Below are positions 16,409-24,256 of a stretch of 64,000 nt of DNA, one piece after another (position 1 is the first letter of the stretch; every line of letters starts with the position of its first letter). The notes beneath the pieces were generated by a model. The model worked only from the letters and a program-made list of their open reading frames with translations. It was not told where the DNA came from and searched no databases. The stretch spans positions 33,915 through 97,914 of the forward strand of contig CAMBWM010000001.1 of NCBI GenBank assembly GCA_945871335.1, in the 5' to 3' direction. The position numbers were made by a program, and so were the translations under genes. Source of the DNA: Polaromonas sp. YR568. Lineage in GTDB: Bacteria > Pseudomonadota > Gammaproteobacteria > Burkholderiales > Burkholderiaceae.

Positions 16409-19291
16409 ATGTTGATGTACCTCAAACAAGAACGCGACCATGGCACGCCTGCACGCACTTCCTCAGAAACTGTCAGTCTGAGCATTGATGGCTACGCGGT
16501 CAGCGTACCCAAAGGCACGTCGCTCATGCGTGCGGCAGTTGACGCGGGCATACAAGTGCCCAAGCTGTGCGCGACCGATAGCCTGGAACCCTTCGGTTCC
16601 TGCCGCTTGTGTTTGGTGGAAATCGACGGGCGCAAAGGCTATCCGGCCTCTTGCACCACGCCTGCTGAAAACGGCATGGTGGTGCACACCCAGACCCCAA
16701 AGTTGCAAGACTTGCGCAAAGGCGTGATGGAGTTGTACATCTCCGACCACCCGCTCGATTGTTTGACATGCAGCGCCAACGGCAATTGCGAATTGCAAGA
16801 CATGGCCGGTGTCACCGGATTGCGCAATGTGCGCTACGGCGTCGGTGCGCAAGCAGGCGACCACCATTGCGACATGAAGAAAGACGAGTCCAACCCTTAC
16901 TTCACCTACGACCCAAGCAAATGCATTGTCTGTAACCGTTGCGTACGCGCCTGCGAAGAAACACAAGGCACGTTTGCATTGACCATCTCAGGCCGGGGCT
17001 TTGAGAGCCGCGTATCAGCCGGCCAAGACCAGCCGTTCATGGACAGCGAATGCGTGTCCTGCGGTGCGTGCGTCGAAGCCTGCCCCACCGCCACGCTGCA
17101 AGAAAAATCCATCATCGAACTCGGCCAACCCGAGCATAGCCTGATCACCACTTGCGCTTACTGCGGCGTGGGTTGCGGCTTCAAAGCCGAGATGAAGGGC
17201 AACACTGTCGTGCGCATGGTGCCGTGGAAAGACGGCAAAGCCAACGAAGGACATTCATGTGTGAAAGGCCGTTTCGCTTGGGGCTATGCCACGCATCAAG
17301 ACCGGATCACCAAGCCGATGATTCGCGCCAAGATCACTGACCCGTGGCAAGAAGTCAGCTGGGACGAGGCCATCAACCATGCGGCTTCTGAGTTCAAACG
17401 CATACAAGCCAAACACGGCAAAGACTCCGTCGGCGGCATCACCTCTTCGCGTTGCACCAACGAAGAAACCTATCTGGTGCAAAAACTGGTGCGCGCCGCT
17501 TTTGGCACGAACAACGTAGACACTTGTGCCCGAGTGTGCCACTCCCCTACCGGTTATGGTTTGGGACAAACCTTTGGCACATCGGCTGGCACACAAACCT
17601 TCAAATCGGTGGAACGTGCGGATGTGTTGCTGGTCATTGGCGCCAACCCTACCGATGCACACCCGGTGTTTGCGTCACGCATGAAACGCCGTTTGCGCGA
17701 TGGCGCCAAGCTCATCGTCGCCGACCCGCGCAAAATCGATCTGGTCAGCAGCCCGCATGTGAAGGCCCAACACCATTTGGCTTTGCGCCCCGGCACCAAC
17801 GTCGCGCTCATCAACTCACTGGCACATGTGGTGGTCACCGAAGGCTTGGTCGCCAAAGACTATGTGGCCAAACGTTGCGACGATAGGAGTTTCAATGAGT
17901 GGTGCGAGTTTGTCTCTAAGCCCGAAAACTCACCCGAGGCTTTTGAGAGCGTCACTGGCGTTCCTGCCGCTGAAGTGCGCGCCGCTGCCCGCATGTATGC
18001 CGCAGGCCCTAACTCTGCGATTTACTACGGCCTTGGCGTGACCGAGCATTCACAAGGCTCGACCATGGTCATGGGCATTGCCAACTTGTCGATGGCTTGC
18101 GGCATGGTCGGTCGTGAAGGTGTGGGTGTGAACCCATTGCGTGGTCAAAACAATGTGCAAGGCGCGTGTGACATGGGCAGTTTCCCGCACGAGTTGCCTG
18201 GTTACCGCCATATCTCTGACACCACCACACGCACGCTGTTTGAAGGCGCATGGGGCGTCACACTCAGCCCCGAACCCGGCTTGCGCATCCCGAACATGTT
18301 TGACGCCGCCATGGACGGCTCGTTCCTAGGGCTTTATTGCCAAGGCGAAGACATTGTGCAATCCGACCCGGACACGCAGCATGTGGCCGCCGCTTTGTCC
18401 GCCATGGAATGCATCGTGGTGCAAGACATCTTCCTGAATGAAACCGCCAAGTACGCGCACGTGTTTTTGCCGGGTTCATCGTTCCTGGAAAAAGACGGCA
18501 CCTTCACCAACGCCGAGCGCCGCATTTCGCGTGTGCGTCAGGCCATGCCGCCGATGGCGGGTCTGGCTGACTGGGAAGTCACGGTCAAACTGGCGAAAGC
18601 GCTGGGCTACGACATGCACTATGCGCATCCGCAAGAGATCATGAAAGAGATCGCTGCACTGACACCCAGTTTTGCCGGTGTCAGTTATGAAAAAATTGAC
18701 CAGCACACCAGCTTGCAATGGCCTTGCAATGCGGACACCGCAGACGCAGGCATTGACATCATGCATGTCAGTGGTTTTGTGCGCGGCAAAGGCAAATTCT
18801 TCCCGACGCAGTATGTGGCGACACCAGAAAAAGTCACGCGCAAATTCCCGTTGCTACTGACCACTGGCCGCATTCTGTCTCATTACAACGTAGGCGCGCA
18901 AACCCGCCGCACCGACAACAACCAGTGGCACGACGAAGACCGCTTGGACATTCACCCGCATGATGCTGAAGAGCGCGGCATCAAAGACCATGACTGGGTT
19001 GGCATCGAGAGCCGCTCCGGTCGAACCGTGTTGCGCGCCCGCGTGACCGAGGCCATGCAAGCCGGTGTCGTCTACACCACCTTCCACTTCCCTGAATCCG
19101 GCGCGAATGTGATCACCACCGACGCGTCTGACTGGGCGACCAACTGCCCCGAGTACAAAGTGACAGCGGTGCAAGTCGTGGCTGTCAGCCAGCCTTCCGA
19201 GTGGCAACAAAACTACCAGCGTTTCAACAAAAATCAACTGGATTTACTCGCCAAAGCACAGTCAGACAGTTTTGAGGTGGTCGGCAAGTGA
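16409..19291 (+). CDS. fdsA: NAD-dependent formate dehydrogenase, alpha (molybdenum) subunit
   Basis: 960 residues from the ATG at 16409, which has AAGGAT upstream. An open frame reaching back into fdsB is ignored. Order of sites: N-terminal [2Fe-2S] ferredoxin (CATDSLEPFGSCRLC), His-ligated cluster (HPLDCLTCSANGNC), two [4Fe-4S] sites (CIVCNRCVRAC and CVSCGACVEAC), then the molybdopterin domain with CAYCGVGC. The molybdenum-ligating Cys is Cys377, followed by catalytic His378 (RVCHSPTGYG). A Cys, not selenocysteine, is used. It catalyses formate oxidation to CO2 at bis-MGD and can run in reverse in homologues. Its stop overlaps fdhD (GTGA). Confidence 0.96.
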   Translation: MLMYLKQERDHGTPARTSSETVSLSIDGYAVSVPKGTSLMRAAVDAGIQVPKLCATDSLEPFGSCRLCLVEIDGRKGYPASCTTPAENGMVVHTQTPKLQDLRKGVMELYISDHPLDCLTCSANGNCELQDMAGVTGLRNVRYGVGAQAGDHHCDMKKDESNPYFTYDPSKCIVCNRCVRACEETQGTFALTISGRGFESRVSAGQDQPFMDSECVSCGACVEACPTATLQEKSIIELGQPEHSLITTCAYCGVGCGFKAEMKGNTVVRMVPWKDGKANEGHSCVKGRFAWGYATHQDRITKPMIRAKITDPWQEVSWDEAINHAASEFKRIQAKHGKDSVGGITSSRCTNEETYLVQKLVRAAFGTNNVDTCARVCHSPTGYGLGQTFGTSAGTQTFKSVERADVLLVIGANPTDAHPVFASRMKRRLRDGAKLIVADPRKIDLVSSPHVKAQHHLALRPGTNVALINSLAHVVVTEGLVAKDYVAKRCDDRSFNEWCEFVSKPENSPEAFESVTGVPAAEVRAAARMYAAGPNSAIYYGLGVTEHSQGSTMVMGIANLSMACGMVGREGVGVNPLRGQNNVQGACDMGSFPHELPGYRHISDTTTRTLFEGAWGVTLSPEPGLRIPNMFDAAMDGSFLGLYCQGEDIVQSDPDTQHVAAALSAMECIVVQDIFLNETAKYAHVFLPGSSFLEKDGTFTNAERRISRVRQAMPPMAGLADWEVTVKLAKALGYDMHYAHPQEIMKEIAALTPSFAGVSYEKIDQHTSLQWPCNADTADAGIDIMHVSGFVRGKGKFFPTQYVATPEKVTRKFPLLLTTGRILSHYNVGAQTRRTDNNQWHDEDRLDIHPHDAEERGIKDHDWVGIESRSGRTVLRARVTEAMQAGVVYTTFHFPESGANVITTDASDWATNCPEYKVTAVQVVAVSQPSEWQQNYQRFNKNQLDLLAKAQSDSFEVVGK

Positions 19292-20085
19292 ACATGCATT
19301 TGGCATCAAGAGCACATCTGGCTGACGAGATGCCGGTGGCCTTGGTGTTCAATGGCATTTCTCATGCCGTGATGATGGCCACGCCTTTGCACTTGGAGGA
19401 TTTCGCACTCGGCTTTGCGCTCAGCGAAGGCTTGATTGACCAAGCCTCGCAGCTGTATGGTGTGGAAGTGATTGAACAAACGCTGGGCGTTGAAGTTCAC
19501 CTAGAGGTCGCCGCCCAATGCGAAGCGCGTTTGAAAGAACGCAAACGCAGCATGGCCGGTCGCACCGGTTGCGGTTTATGCGGCACAGACAGCTTGGCGC
19601 AAGTCAAGTTGTCGCTGCCGCAAGCGCCCGTGGTGAATGTGGATGTGCAAGCCATGCAACGCGCACACGCAGGACTGCGTGCACTGCAACCATTGAAGCT
19701 GCAAACCGGTGCCACGCACGCGGCTGCTTGGTCTGATATGAACGGTGTCATTCACATCGTGCGCGAAGATGTGGGTAGACACAACGCCTTGGACAAACTG
19801 ATTGGCGCGATGACCAAAGCCCCCGTGGATGCGACGCAAGGTTTTGTTTGCATCACCAGCCGCGCCAGTTTTGAGATGGTGCAAAAAACCATCCAATCCG
19901 GCGCAGGCGCATTGACTGCAGTTTCCGCACCGACACGTCTGGCCGTCGATATCGCACAGTCGCACAACCTGCTGCTCGCCGGTCAGGTGCGTGGCGACAG
20001 CTTCACCGCTTACAGCTACCCCGAGCGGTTTTTATCCACTGCTTTTATTGAATCCACCGAGACTGAAGCCCATGGACATCCATAA
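19288..20085 (+). CDS. fdhD: Sulfurtransferase FdhD (FdsC), formate dehydrogenase maturation
   Basis: 265 residues. The GTG at 19288 overlaps the fdsA stop and has GAGGTGG seven bases upstream. An ATG two codons later is the alternative. FdhD hallmarks are EMPVALVFNGISHAVMMATP, LEDFALGFALSEGL, the sulfur-carrying CxxC in RTGCGLCG, and VREDVGRHNALDKLIGA. FdhD moves sulfur from IscS to the molybdenum cofactor, without which FdsA is inactive. In Cupriavidus the equivalent gene in the same place is called fdsC. The N-terminus is shorter than that of the E. coli protein. Confidence 0.93.
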   Translation: MNMHLASRAHLADEMPVALVFNGISHAVMMATPLHLEDFALGFALSEGLIDQASQLYGVEVIEQTLGVEVHLEVAAQCEARLKERKRSMAGRTGCGLCGTDSLAQVKLSLPQAPVVNVDVQAMQRAHAGLRALQPLKLQTGATHAAAWSDMNGVIHIVREDVGRHNALDKLIGAMTKAPVDATQGFVCITSRASFEMVQKTIQSGAGALTAVSAPTRLAVDIAQSHNLLLAGQVRGDSFTAYSYPERFLSTAFIESTETEAHGHP

Positions 20086-20311
20086 CCTGGTCAGTATGGC
20101 CAATCAAATTGGTCAATTTTTCTCAGCCTACCCGGACCGCGACGAGGCCTTGGAAGGCATTGCCAACCATATTCGCAAATTTTGGGAGCCTCGCATGCGG
20201 CTCCAATTGTTTGAAGGCATTGACGCTGGTAAAGCCGCTGAATTGTCAGCGCTTGTCGCGCAATCACTGGCTCTGCATCGCAACTCGCTTCAACCTGCGA
20301 CATCACGCTGA
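20072..20311 (+). CDS. fdsD: NAD-dependent formate dehydrogenase, delta subunit
   Basis: 79 residues starting MDIHNLVSMANQIGQFFSAY, with EGIANHIRKFWEPRMR in the middle. This is the FdsD family, a small subunit found only with FdsGBA that stabilises the complex or helps load the cofactor. It overlaps the end of fdhD by 14 bases, so it is translated by coupling. It closes the fds operon. modC ends convergently 31 bases downstream with no obvious terminator between them. Confidence 0.92.
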   Translation: MDIHNLVSMANQIGQFFSAYPDRDEALEGIANHIRKFWEPRMRLQLFEGIDAGKAAELSALVAQSLALHRNSLQPATSR

Positions 20312-20342
20312 ATCGCTATTTCCCCTGAACTGCTTATGCAAT

Positions 20343-21509
20343 TTAGCGCACCGGCATCACATGTATCCAGCGACAGTCCATGCTGATGCCGAGACTTTGA
20401 CCGGTTTGCACGTTGTGTCTTTGCATGCCTGACAGCGTCAATTGCAACTGAAGGTTTGCAGGTTCTTCTAACGTCAATGTGGCCAGAGACATTTCACCCA
20501 GACTGCGTAATTCACTGACTTGTGCCTGCAACAAGACACGCTGATGGTCATTTTTTTCTTCTTCAGTCCATGCAGGATGCACTTGAAAACCGTCACCTTG
20601 AATCACCCAAGTCACCGCTTGACCCGTTTTCTTTAAGCGCCCTTTGTCTTTGACGACCAGTGCCAGTCCGCTTGCCGCGTCGGGGTTCGACAACCATTCC
20701 AGCCAAGCAAAACCCTCCGGCAAGGCATGCGGACCGCCATGGCCCAACCAGCGACCATGAAAGCGGTTGGGTATACCTACCAAGTCAGCCACGCGGGCAT
20801 TGCGCGGAGCCCGGTGAATATGAGCAGGCGTGGCCTCTTGCAACACCTGCCCTTCATCCATCACCACCAGTTTGTCTGCCAGTTGTCTGGCTTCGTTCAA
20901 ATCATGTGTGACCAGCACGATAGGTATGTGCAAATCGCGGCGTAAATCCGCAATCAATGCGTAAAGCCCTCTGCGACTCATTTGATCCACGGCAGAAAAC
21001 GGCTCGTCCATCAGCAGCAACTTAGGCTGTCTGGCCAAGGCTCTGGCCAGCGCTACCCGTTGTTGTTGACCACCGGACAACATTGCGGGCACACGTTGTT
21101 GTTGCTCCGCAGTCAAGCCCATGCGATTGAGCCAGTCGATAGCAGCATGCACACGCGCTTTCACTGGCAAATGCAACATGGCAAGCGAGACATTGTCGAT
21201 GGCGTTCATATGCGGCATCAAAGCGTAATTTTGAAACACCAGACCCACCAGACGTTGGCGTGCTGACAAGAAAATGCCTTGATCCGTGTTGCACCAGGTT
21301 TCCCCTGCGATCAGCACTTTGGCTTTTTCGGGTTTAAGCAAACCCGCCATCAATCGCAGCATGGACGTTTTGCCCGCACCTGAGGGACCAACGAGCGCGA
21401 GCATTTGACCGGGTTCGCAACTGAAGCTGCCGTGCAACGGCATGGGCAAGTGTTGGCTCACACTGACATGCAAACCTGCGCTGTGGTTTCCGTTAGTACC
21501 TTTATTCAT
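20343..21509 (-). CDS. modC: Molybdate ABC transporter ATP-binding protein
   Basis: 388 residues. The ABC domain has Walker A GPSGAGKTS at about residues 41-49, Q-loop VFQNYALMPHM, signature LSGGQQQRVALARALARQPKLLLMDEPFSAVD, and switch His in VLVTHDLNEA. The C-terminal 150 residues form a regulatory region with weak TOBE/Mop-like strands. It energises uptake of molybdate through ModB. The gene overlaps the modB stop by four bases (ATGA), the usual coupling. Its place next to fds fits the need for Mo by FdsA. Confidence 0.92.
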   Translation of the reverse strand: MNKGTNGNHSAGLHVSVSQHLPMPLHGSFSCEPGQMLALVGPSGAGKTSMLRLMAGLLKPEKAKVLIAGETWCNTDQGIFLSARQRLVGLVFQNYALMPHMNAIDNVSLAMLHLPVKARVHAAIDWLNRMGLTAEQQQRVPAMLSGGQQQRVALARALARQPKLLLMDEPFSAVDQMSRRGLYALIADLRRDLHIPIVLVTHDLNEARQLADKLVVMDEGQVLQEATPAHIHRAPRNARVADLVGIPNRFHGRWLGHGGPHALPEGFAWLEWLSNPDAASGLALVVKDKGRLKKTGQAVTWVIQGDGFQVHPAWTEEEKNDHQRVLLQAQVSELRSLGEMSLATLTLEEPANLQLQLTLSGMQRHNVQTGQSLGISMDCRWIHVMPVR

Positions 21510-22204
21510 CTGCGCCTCGTCAATCGCGAAGTGGCAAAAAACGAAGCCGCCACAGCCAATAAGGACATGAGCAGTAACAGCAAGGCCATTCGATCAGCTG
21601 ATTGCACATCAAAAGCTTGCACCCGGTCGTAAATGGAAATCGCCAGTGTTTTGGTTTCACCCGGGATACTGCCGCCCATCATCAACACCACACCGAACTC
21701 ACCCAAGGTATGCACGAATGTCAGCACCATGGCTGACAACACCCCGGGCCAGACCAAGGGCAACTCGACCCGCCAGAACGTGGCCCAACTGCCTAGCCCA
21801 CATACGGCTGCGGCTTCATTCAAGTTGGCTGGCACAGCCTCAAACGCGCGCTGTATGGGTTGCACCAAAAACGGAATATTGAACAACACAGAGGCGACAA
21901 CCAAGCCGGAGAAATGGAATGCGAGATGGATACCTTGCTGTGACAACCACTGACCCAATGGCGAGGCTGCACCGAATGACACCAACAAGTAATAGCCGAG
22001 CACAGTGGGTGGCAACACCAAGGGCAACACCACCAAGGCCTCAATCAGGTATTTGCCTTTGAACTCGGTATAGGCCAACCAACGCGCGAGCAGCATGCCG
22101 GGCGGCAACAACAAAGCCAGCGTGACCGCTGCGAGTTGCAATGACAGTGAAAGCGCTTGCCAATCGATGATGTTCTCCTGCGAATCAAGGCATGGCAAAG
22201 CCAT
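21506..22204 (-). CDS. modB: Molybdate ABC transporter permease
   Basis: About 232 residues with five to six membrane spans. The family features are ALVVLPLVLPPTVLGYYLLV, then the EAA loop EAAAVCGLGSWATFWRVELPL, then EFGVVLMMGGSIPGETKTL. The start is uncertain. An ATG at 22204 (adopted) overlaps the end of modA by 20 bases and lacks a good ribosome site. A strong AGGAG lies at about 22180, just after the modA stop, followed by AACATCATCGAT with no ATG, GTG or TTG. Residues upstream of IIDWQALSLSLQ do not look like a signal. See findings for the possible rare ATC start. Confidence 0.9.
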   Translation of the reverse strand: MALPCLDSQENIIDWQALSLSLQLAAVTLALLLPPGMLLARWLAYTEFKGKYLIEALVVLPLVLPPTVLGYYLLVSFGAASPLGQWLSQQGIHLAFHFSGLVVASVLFNIPFLVQPIQRAFEAVPANLNEAAAVCGLGSWATFWRVELPLVWPGVLSAMVLTFVHTLGEFGVVLMMGGSIPGETKTLAISIYDRVQAFDVQSADRMALLLLLMSLLAVAASFFATSRLTRRR

Positions 22205-22958
22205 ACCGCGACAGCACCGCTTGAGCCGGTGCACTGCCGAGGTAATCGTAAAACGACTGCGCGGCAGCCGACACGGGTTTGATCAACACCATGCGCTGAA
22301 TCAAGGGCTGGTGGTTTTTCGCATCAATCAAATCAAACCGTCCTTTGCCTGTGAACGCAGGTGCCACGGCCAATGACTGGGCGATGATGCCGGCTTGCGC
22401 TGAACCCGACAATGCAAATTGCGCGGCCTGCGAAATGTTTTCACCCAGAATCAATTTGCTTTGCACTGCGCTCCACAACCCGGCGTGTTGCAACACCTGT
22501 TTGGCGCGTTCACCATAGGGCGCATGCTCGGGTTTGGCGATGGCCAGTTTTTGCAAGCGTCCGTCTTGCAAGCTGGCAGCCAAGTCTTTCAAACTGCCGT
22601 CGGCTTTGAGTGGCGATCCGTTGGGTGTGAAGACACCAATGCGGCCGATCGCATACAACTTGCCACGGTCTACGGTCTTGCCTGCATCCGAGAGTTTGTA
22701 CACAAAATTTTCATCTGCCGACATGAATATTTGAAATGGCGCACCTTGCAGAATTTGCGTGGTGAATTGCCCGGATGAGCCAAACACCAGCGTGATGTTT
22801 TGACCGGTTTGCTTTTCATAACGGACGGCCAATTCTTCCAAAGCAAATTTCAAATCAGACGCTGCAGCCACACGCACCACAGCGGCGTTTTGCGCATGCG
22901 CCAGTGACATCAAGCCGGTAAATGCAGACATGATCCAAGCGAATAAAAACTTTTTCAT
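22185..22958 (-). CDS. modA: Molybdate ABC transporter substrate-binding protein
   Basis: 257 residues. A signal peptide (KKFLFAWIMSAFTGLMSLAHA) is followed by the ModA pattern VRVAAASDLKFALEELA, FGSSGQFTTQILQGAPFQIFMSAD and LGENISQAAQFALSGSAQAGIIAQSLA. ModA captures molybdate or tungstate in the periplasm for ModBC. First gene of modABC, divergent from modE across a 134-base region that carries a near-ideal inverted-repeat operator. The C-terminus ends SRYGFAMP. Confidence 0.93.
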   Translation of the reverse strand: MKKFLFAWIMSAFTGLMSLAHAQNAAVVRVAAASDLKFALEELAVRYEKQTGQNITLVFGSSGQFTTQILQGAPFQIFMSADENFVYKLSDAGKTVDRGKLYAIGRIGVFTPNGSPLKADGSLKDLAASLQDGRLQKLAIAKPEHAPYGERAKQVLQHAGLWSAVQSKLILGENISQAAQFALSGSAQAGIIAQSLAVAPAFTGKGRFDLIDAKNHQPLIQRMVLIKPVSAAAQSFYDYLGSAPAQAVLSRYGFAMP

Positions 22959-23038
22959 AATGGTTGTTTGACCAGATCAAAAATTGATTTGAGTGCGCAA
23001 AGAAATGACATACTGTGACTAAGATTTTTTTCAAAGCG

Positions 23039-23069
23039 CATTCGCTATTCTTTTTTTGAATAGCGAATG
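23039..23069. promoter_or_regulatory. Candidate ModE operator in the modABC/modE divergent promoter
   Basis: A perfect inverted repeat: CATTCGCTATTC, a T7 spacer, then GAATAGCGAATG (12-base arms). It lies 81 bases upstream of modA and ends 23 bases before the modE start. ModE family dimers with molybdate bind palindromic sites with central T/A-rich spacing and shut off mod transport genes. The position fits repression of both modABC and modE. The hairpin is not followed by a T tract on either strand beyond the spacer, so a terminator is unlikely. Confidence 0.7.
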
Positions 23070-23092
23070 TATCACAAGCCCGGAGTCAAGCA

Positions 23093-23857
23093 TTGCCACC
23101 TAAAAAAATTGCTAAGCCGCTGCCAGACGCTCTGGGTCATGCCATCACGGACAAGCGCCTGCTCATATTGCGCAGCTTGGCCAAAGTCGGTTCTATTTCG
23201 CAAGCCGCCAGAGAGGCCGGTGTCAGTTACAAAGCCGCTTGGCAAGCGATTGATACCTTGAGCAATTTGTCCGGTGTGGCCTTGGTTGAAAAAGTCGTAG
23301 GCGGTGCAGGCGGAGGCGGTGCGCGGTTGACACCTGCCGGTGTTCAATTGCTGGACGCCGCCCAAAAGCTGGGCACTGTGCGCAAGCAACTGCTGGCGGA
23401 GATGACGCCTGCCAACGCCAAAAACAGCATGCCGCAAACATCCATGGCGTTGGCGCTTCGCACCAGCATGCGCAACCAATTGATGGCGAAAGTCATGGCG
23501 GTCAAAACGGTAGGTGCGTTGGCTTGGGTCAAAGTACAACTCAGTGAAGACATGGTTTGGGTGGCCAAAATCACCAAGGAAAGTGCCCAGCTATTGGACT
23601 TGGTGCCCGGCATGCAAATCATGCTTTTATGCAAAGCCACTGCAGTCCGTATTTCACGCCATTTGCTGGAGAAACCGGGCGCTAACAGGGCTCAAGGCAA
23701 AGTCACACGCCACTCGCGCGCCAAAGCCACTGAAATCAGTTTGCAAATTGCGCCCCATATCAGTCTGATTGGTTTCGCCGAAGATGAACAGATCAAAACC
23801 GGTGAAACCGTCTACGCTTATTTGGAAGACTCAGCCTTGGTTTTGGCATTGGTATGA
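23093..23857 (+). CDS. modE: Molybdate-responsive transcriptional regulator ModE
   Basis: 254 residues from a TTG at 23093 with CGGAG seven bases upstream. N-terminal winged helix: KRLLILRSLAKVGSISQAAREAGVSYKAAWQAIDTL, then the LVEKVVGGAGGGGARLTPAG wing typical of ModE. Two Mop/TOBE molybdate-binding repeats follow: about residues 124-190 (TSMRNQLMAKVMAVK) and 200-254 (TEISLQIAPHISLIGFAEDEQIKTGE). It senses cytoplasmic molybdate and normally represses modABC and may activate molybdoenzyme genes such as fds. Divergent from modA. Confidence 0.93.
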   Translation: MPPKKIAKPLPDALGHAITDKRLLILRSLAKVGSISQAAREAGVSYKAAWQAIDTLSNLSGVALVEKVVGGAGGGGARLTPAGVQLLDAAQKLGTVRKQLLAEMTPANAKNSMPQTSMALALRTSMRNQLMAKVMAVKTVGALAWVKVQLSEDMVWVAKITKESAQLLDLVPGMQIMLLCKATAVRISRHLLEKPGANRAQGKVTRHSRAKATEISLQIAPHISLIGFAEDEQIKTGETVYAYLEDSALVLALV

Positions 23858-23911
23858 ATTTTCTAAAACAGTTAAAGTCAACCACACTTTAGAAATCACA
23901 CTGAGAACTTT

Positions 23912-24247
23912 ATGCACTCCAGATTCCACACTGTCACTTTGGCCGGGCTGTTGTATGGCTTGCTGAGTTTTGCGACATTTGCCCAAGACAAGGACCTTGA
24001 ATCTAAAGCACTTCACGCGCGTACCGATGCCTCTATGTGCTCCAACTGCCACGGCACTGAAGGCCGCGCAGTCAAGGACTCTGCGGTTCCCTCTATTGCG
24101 GGCTTACCGCGCGACTACATGGTGCAACAAATGCAAGCCTTCAAAGACGGCAGCCGCCCCGCCACCATCATGCATCAGATCACCAAGGGTTTGACTGAAG
24201 CGCAAATTGCTTCCATGGCCGATTATTTTGCTGCGCAACCCCGTTAA
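23912..24247 (+). CDS. fccA: Monohaem cytochrome c subunit of flavocytochrome c
   Basis: 111 residues with a signal peptide (VTLAGLLYGLLSFATFA, cut before QDK) and one haem motif CSNCH (Cys43, Cys46, His47). A possible Met ligand is in RPATIMHQITKGL. The GTEGRAVKDSAVPSIAGLP stretch is typical of the small cytochrome that pairs with FccB. It accepts electrons from the sulfide-oxidising flavoprotein encoded nine bases downstream and passes them to the respiratory chain. Some FccA proteins have two haems, and this one has a single motif, as in Chlorobium and SoxE-like forms. The symbol is by context. Confidence 0.82.
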   Translation: MHSRFHTVTLAGLLYGLLSFATFAQDKDLESKALHARTDASMCSNCHGTEGRAVKDSAVPSIAGLPRDYMVQQMQAFKDGSRPATIMHQITKGLTEAQIASMADYFAAQPR

Positions 24248-24256
24248 GGACTGACC

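Noticed and set aside
9585..23911. Integrase or att direct repeat of the tRNA 3' end
   Set aside because: I found no integrase gene and no second copy of the tRNA-Arg T-arm/acceptor sequence in the window, so an integrated element is not shown.
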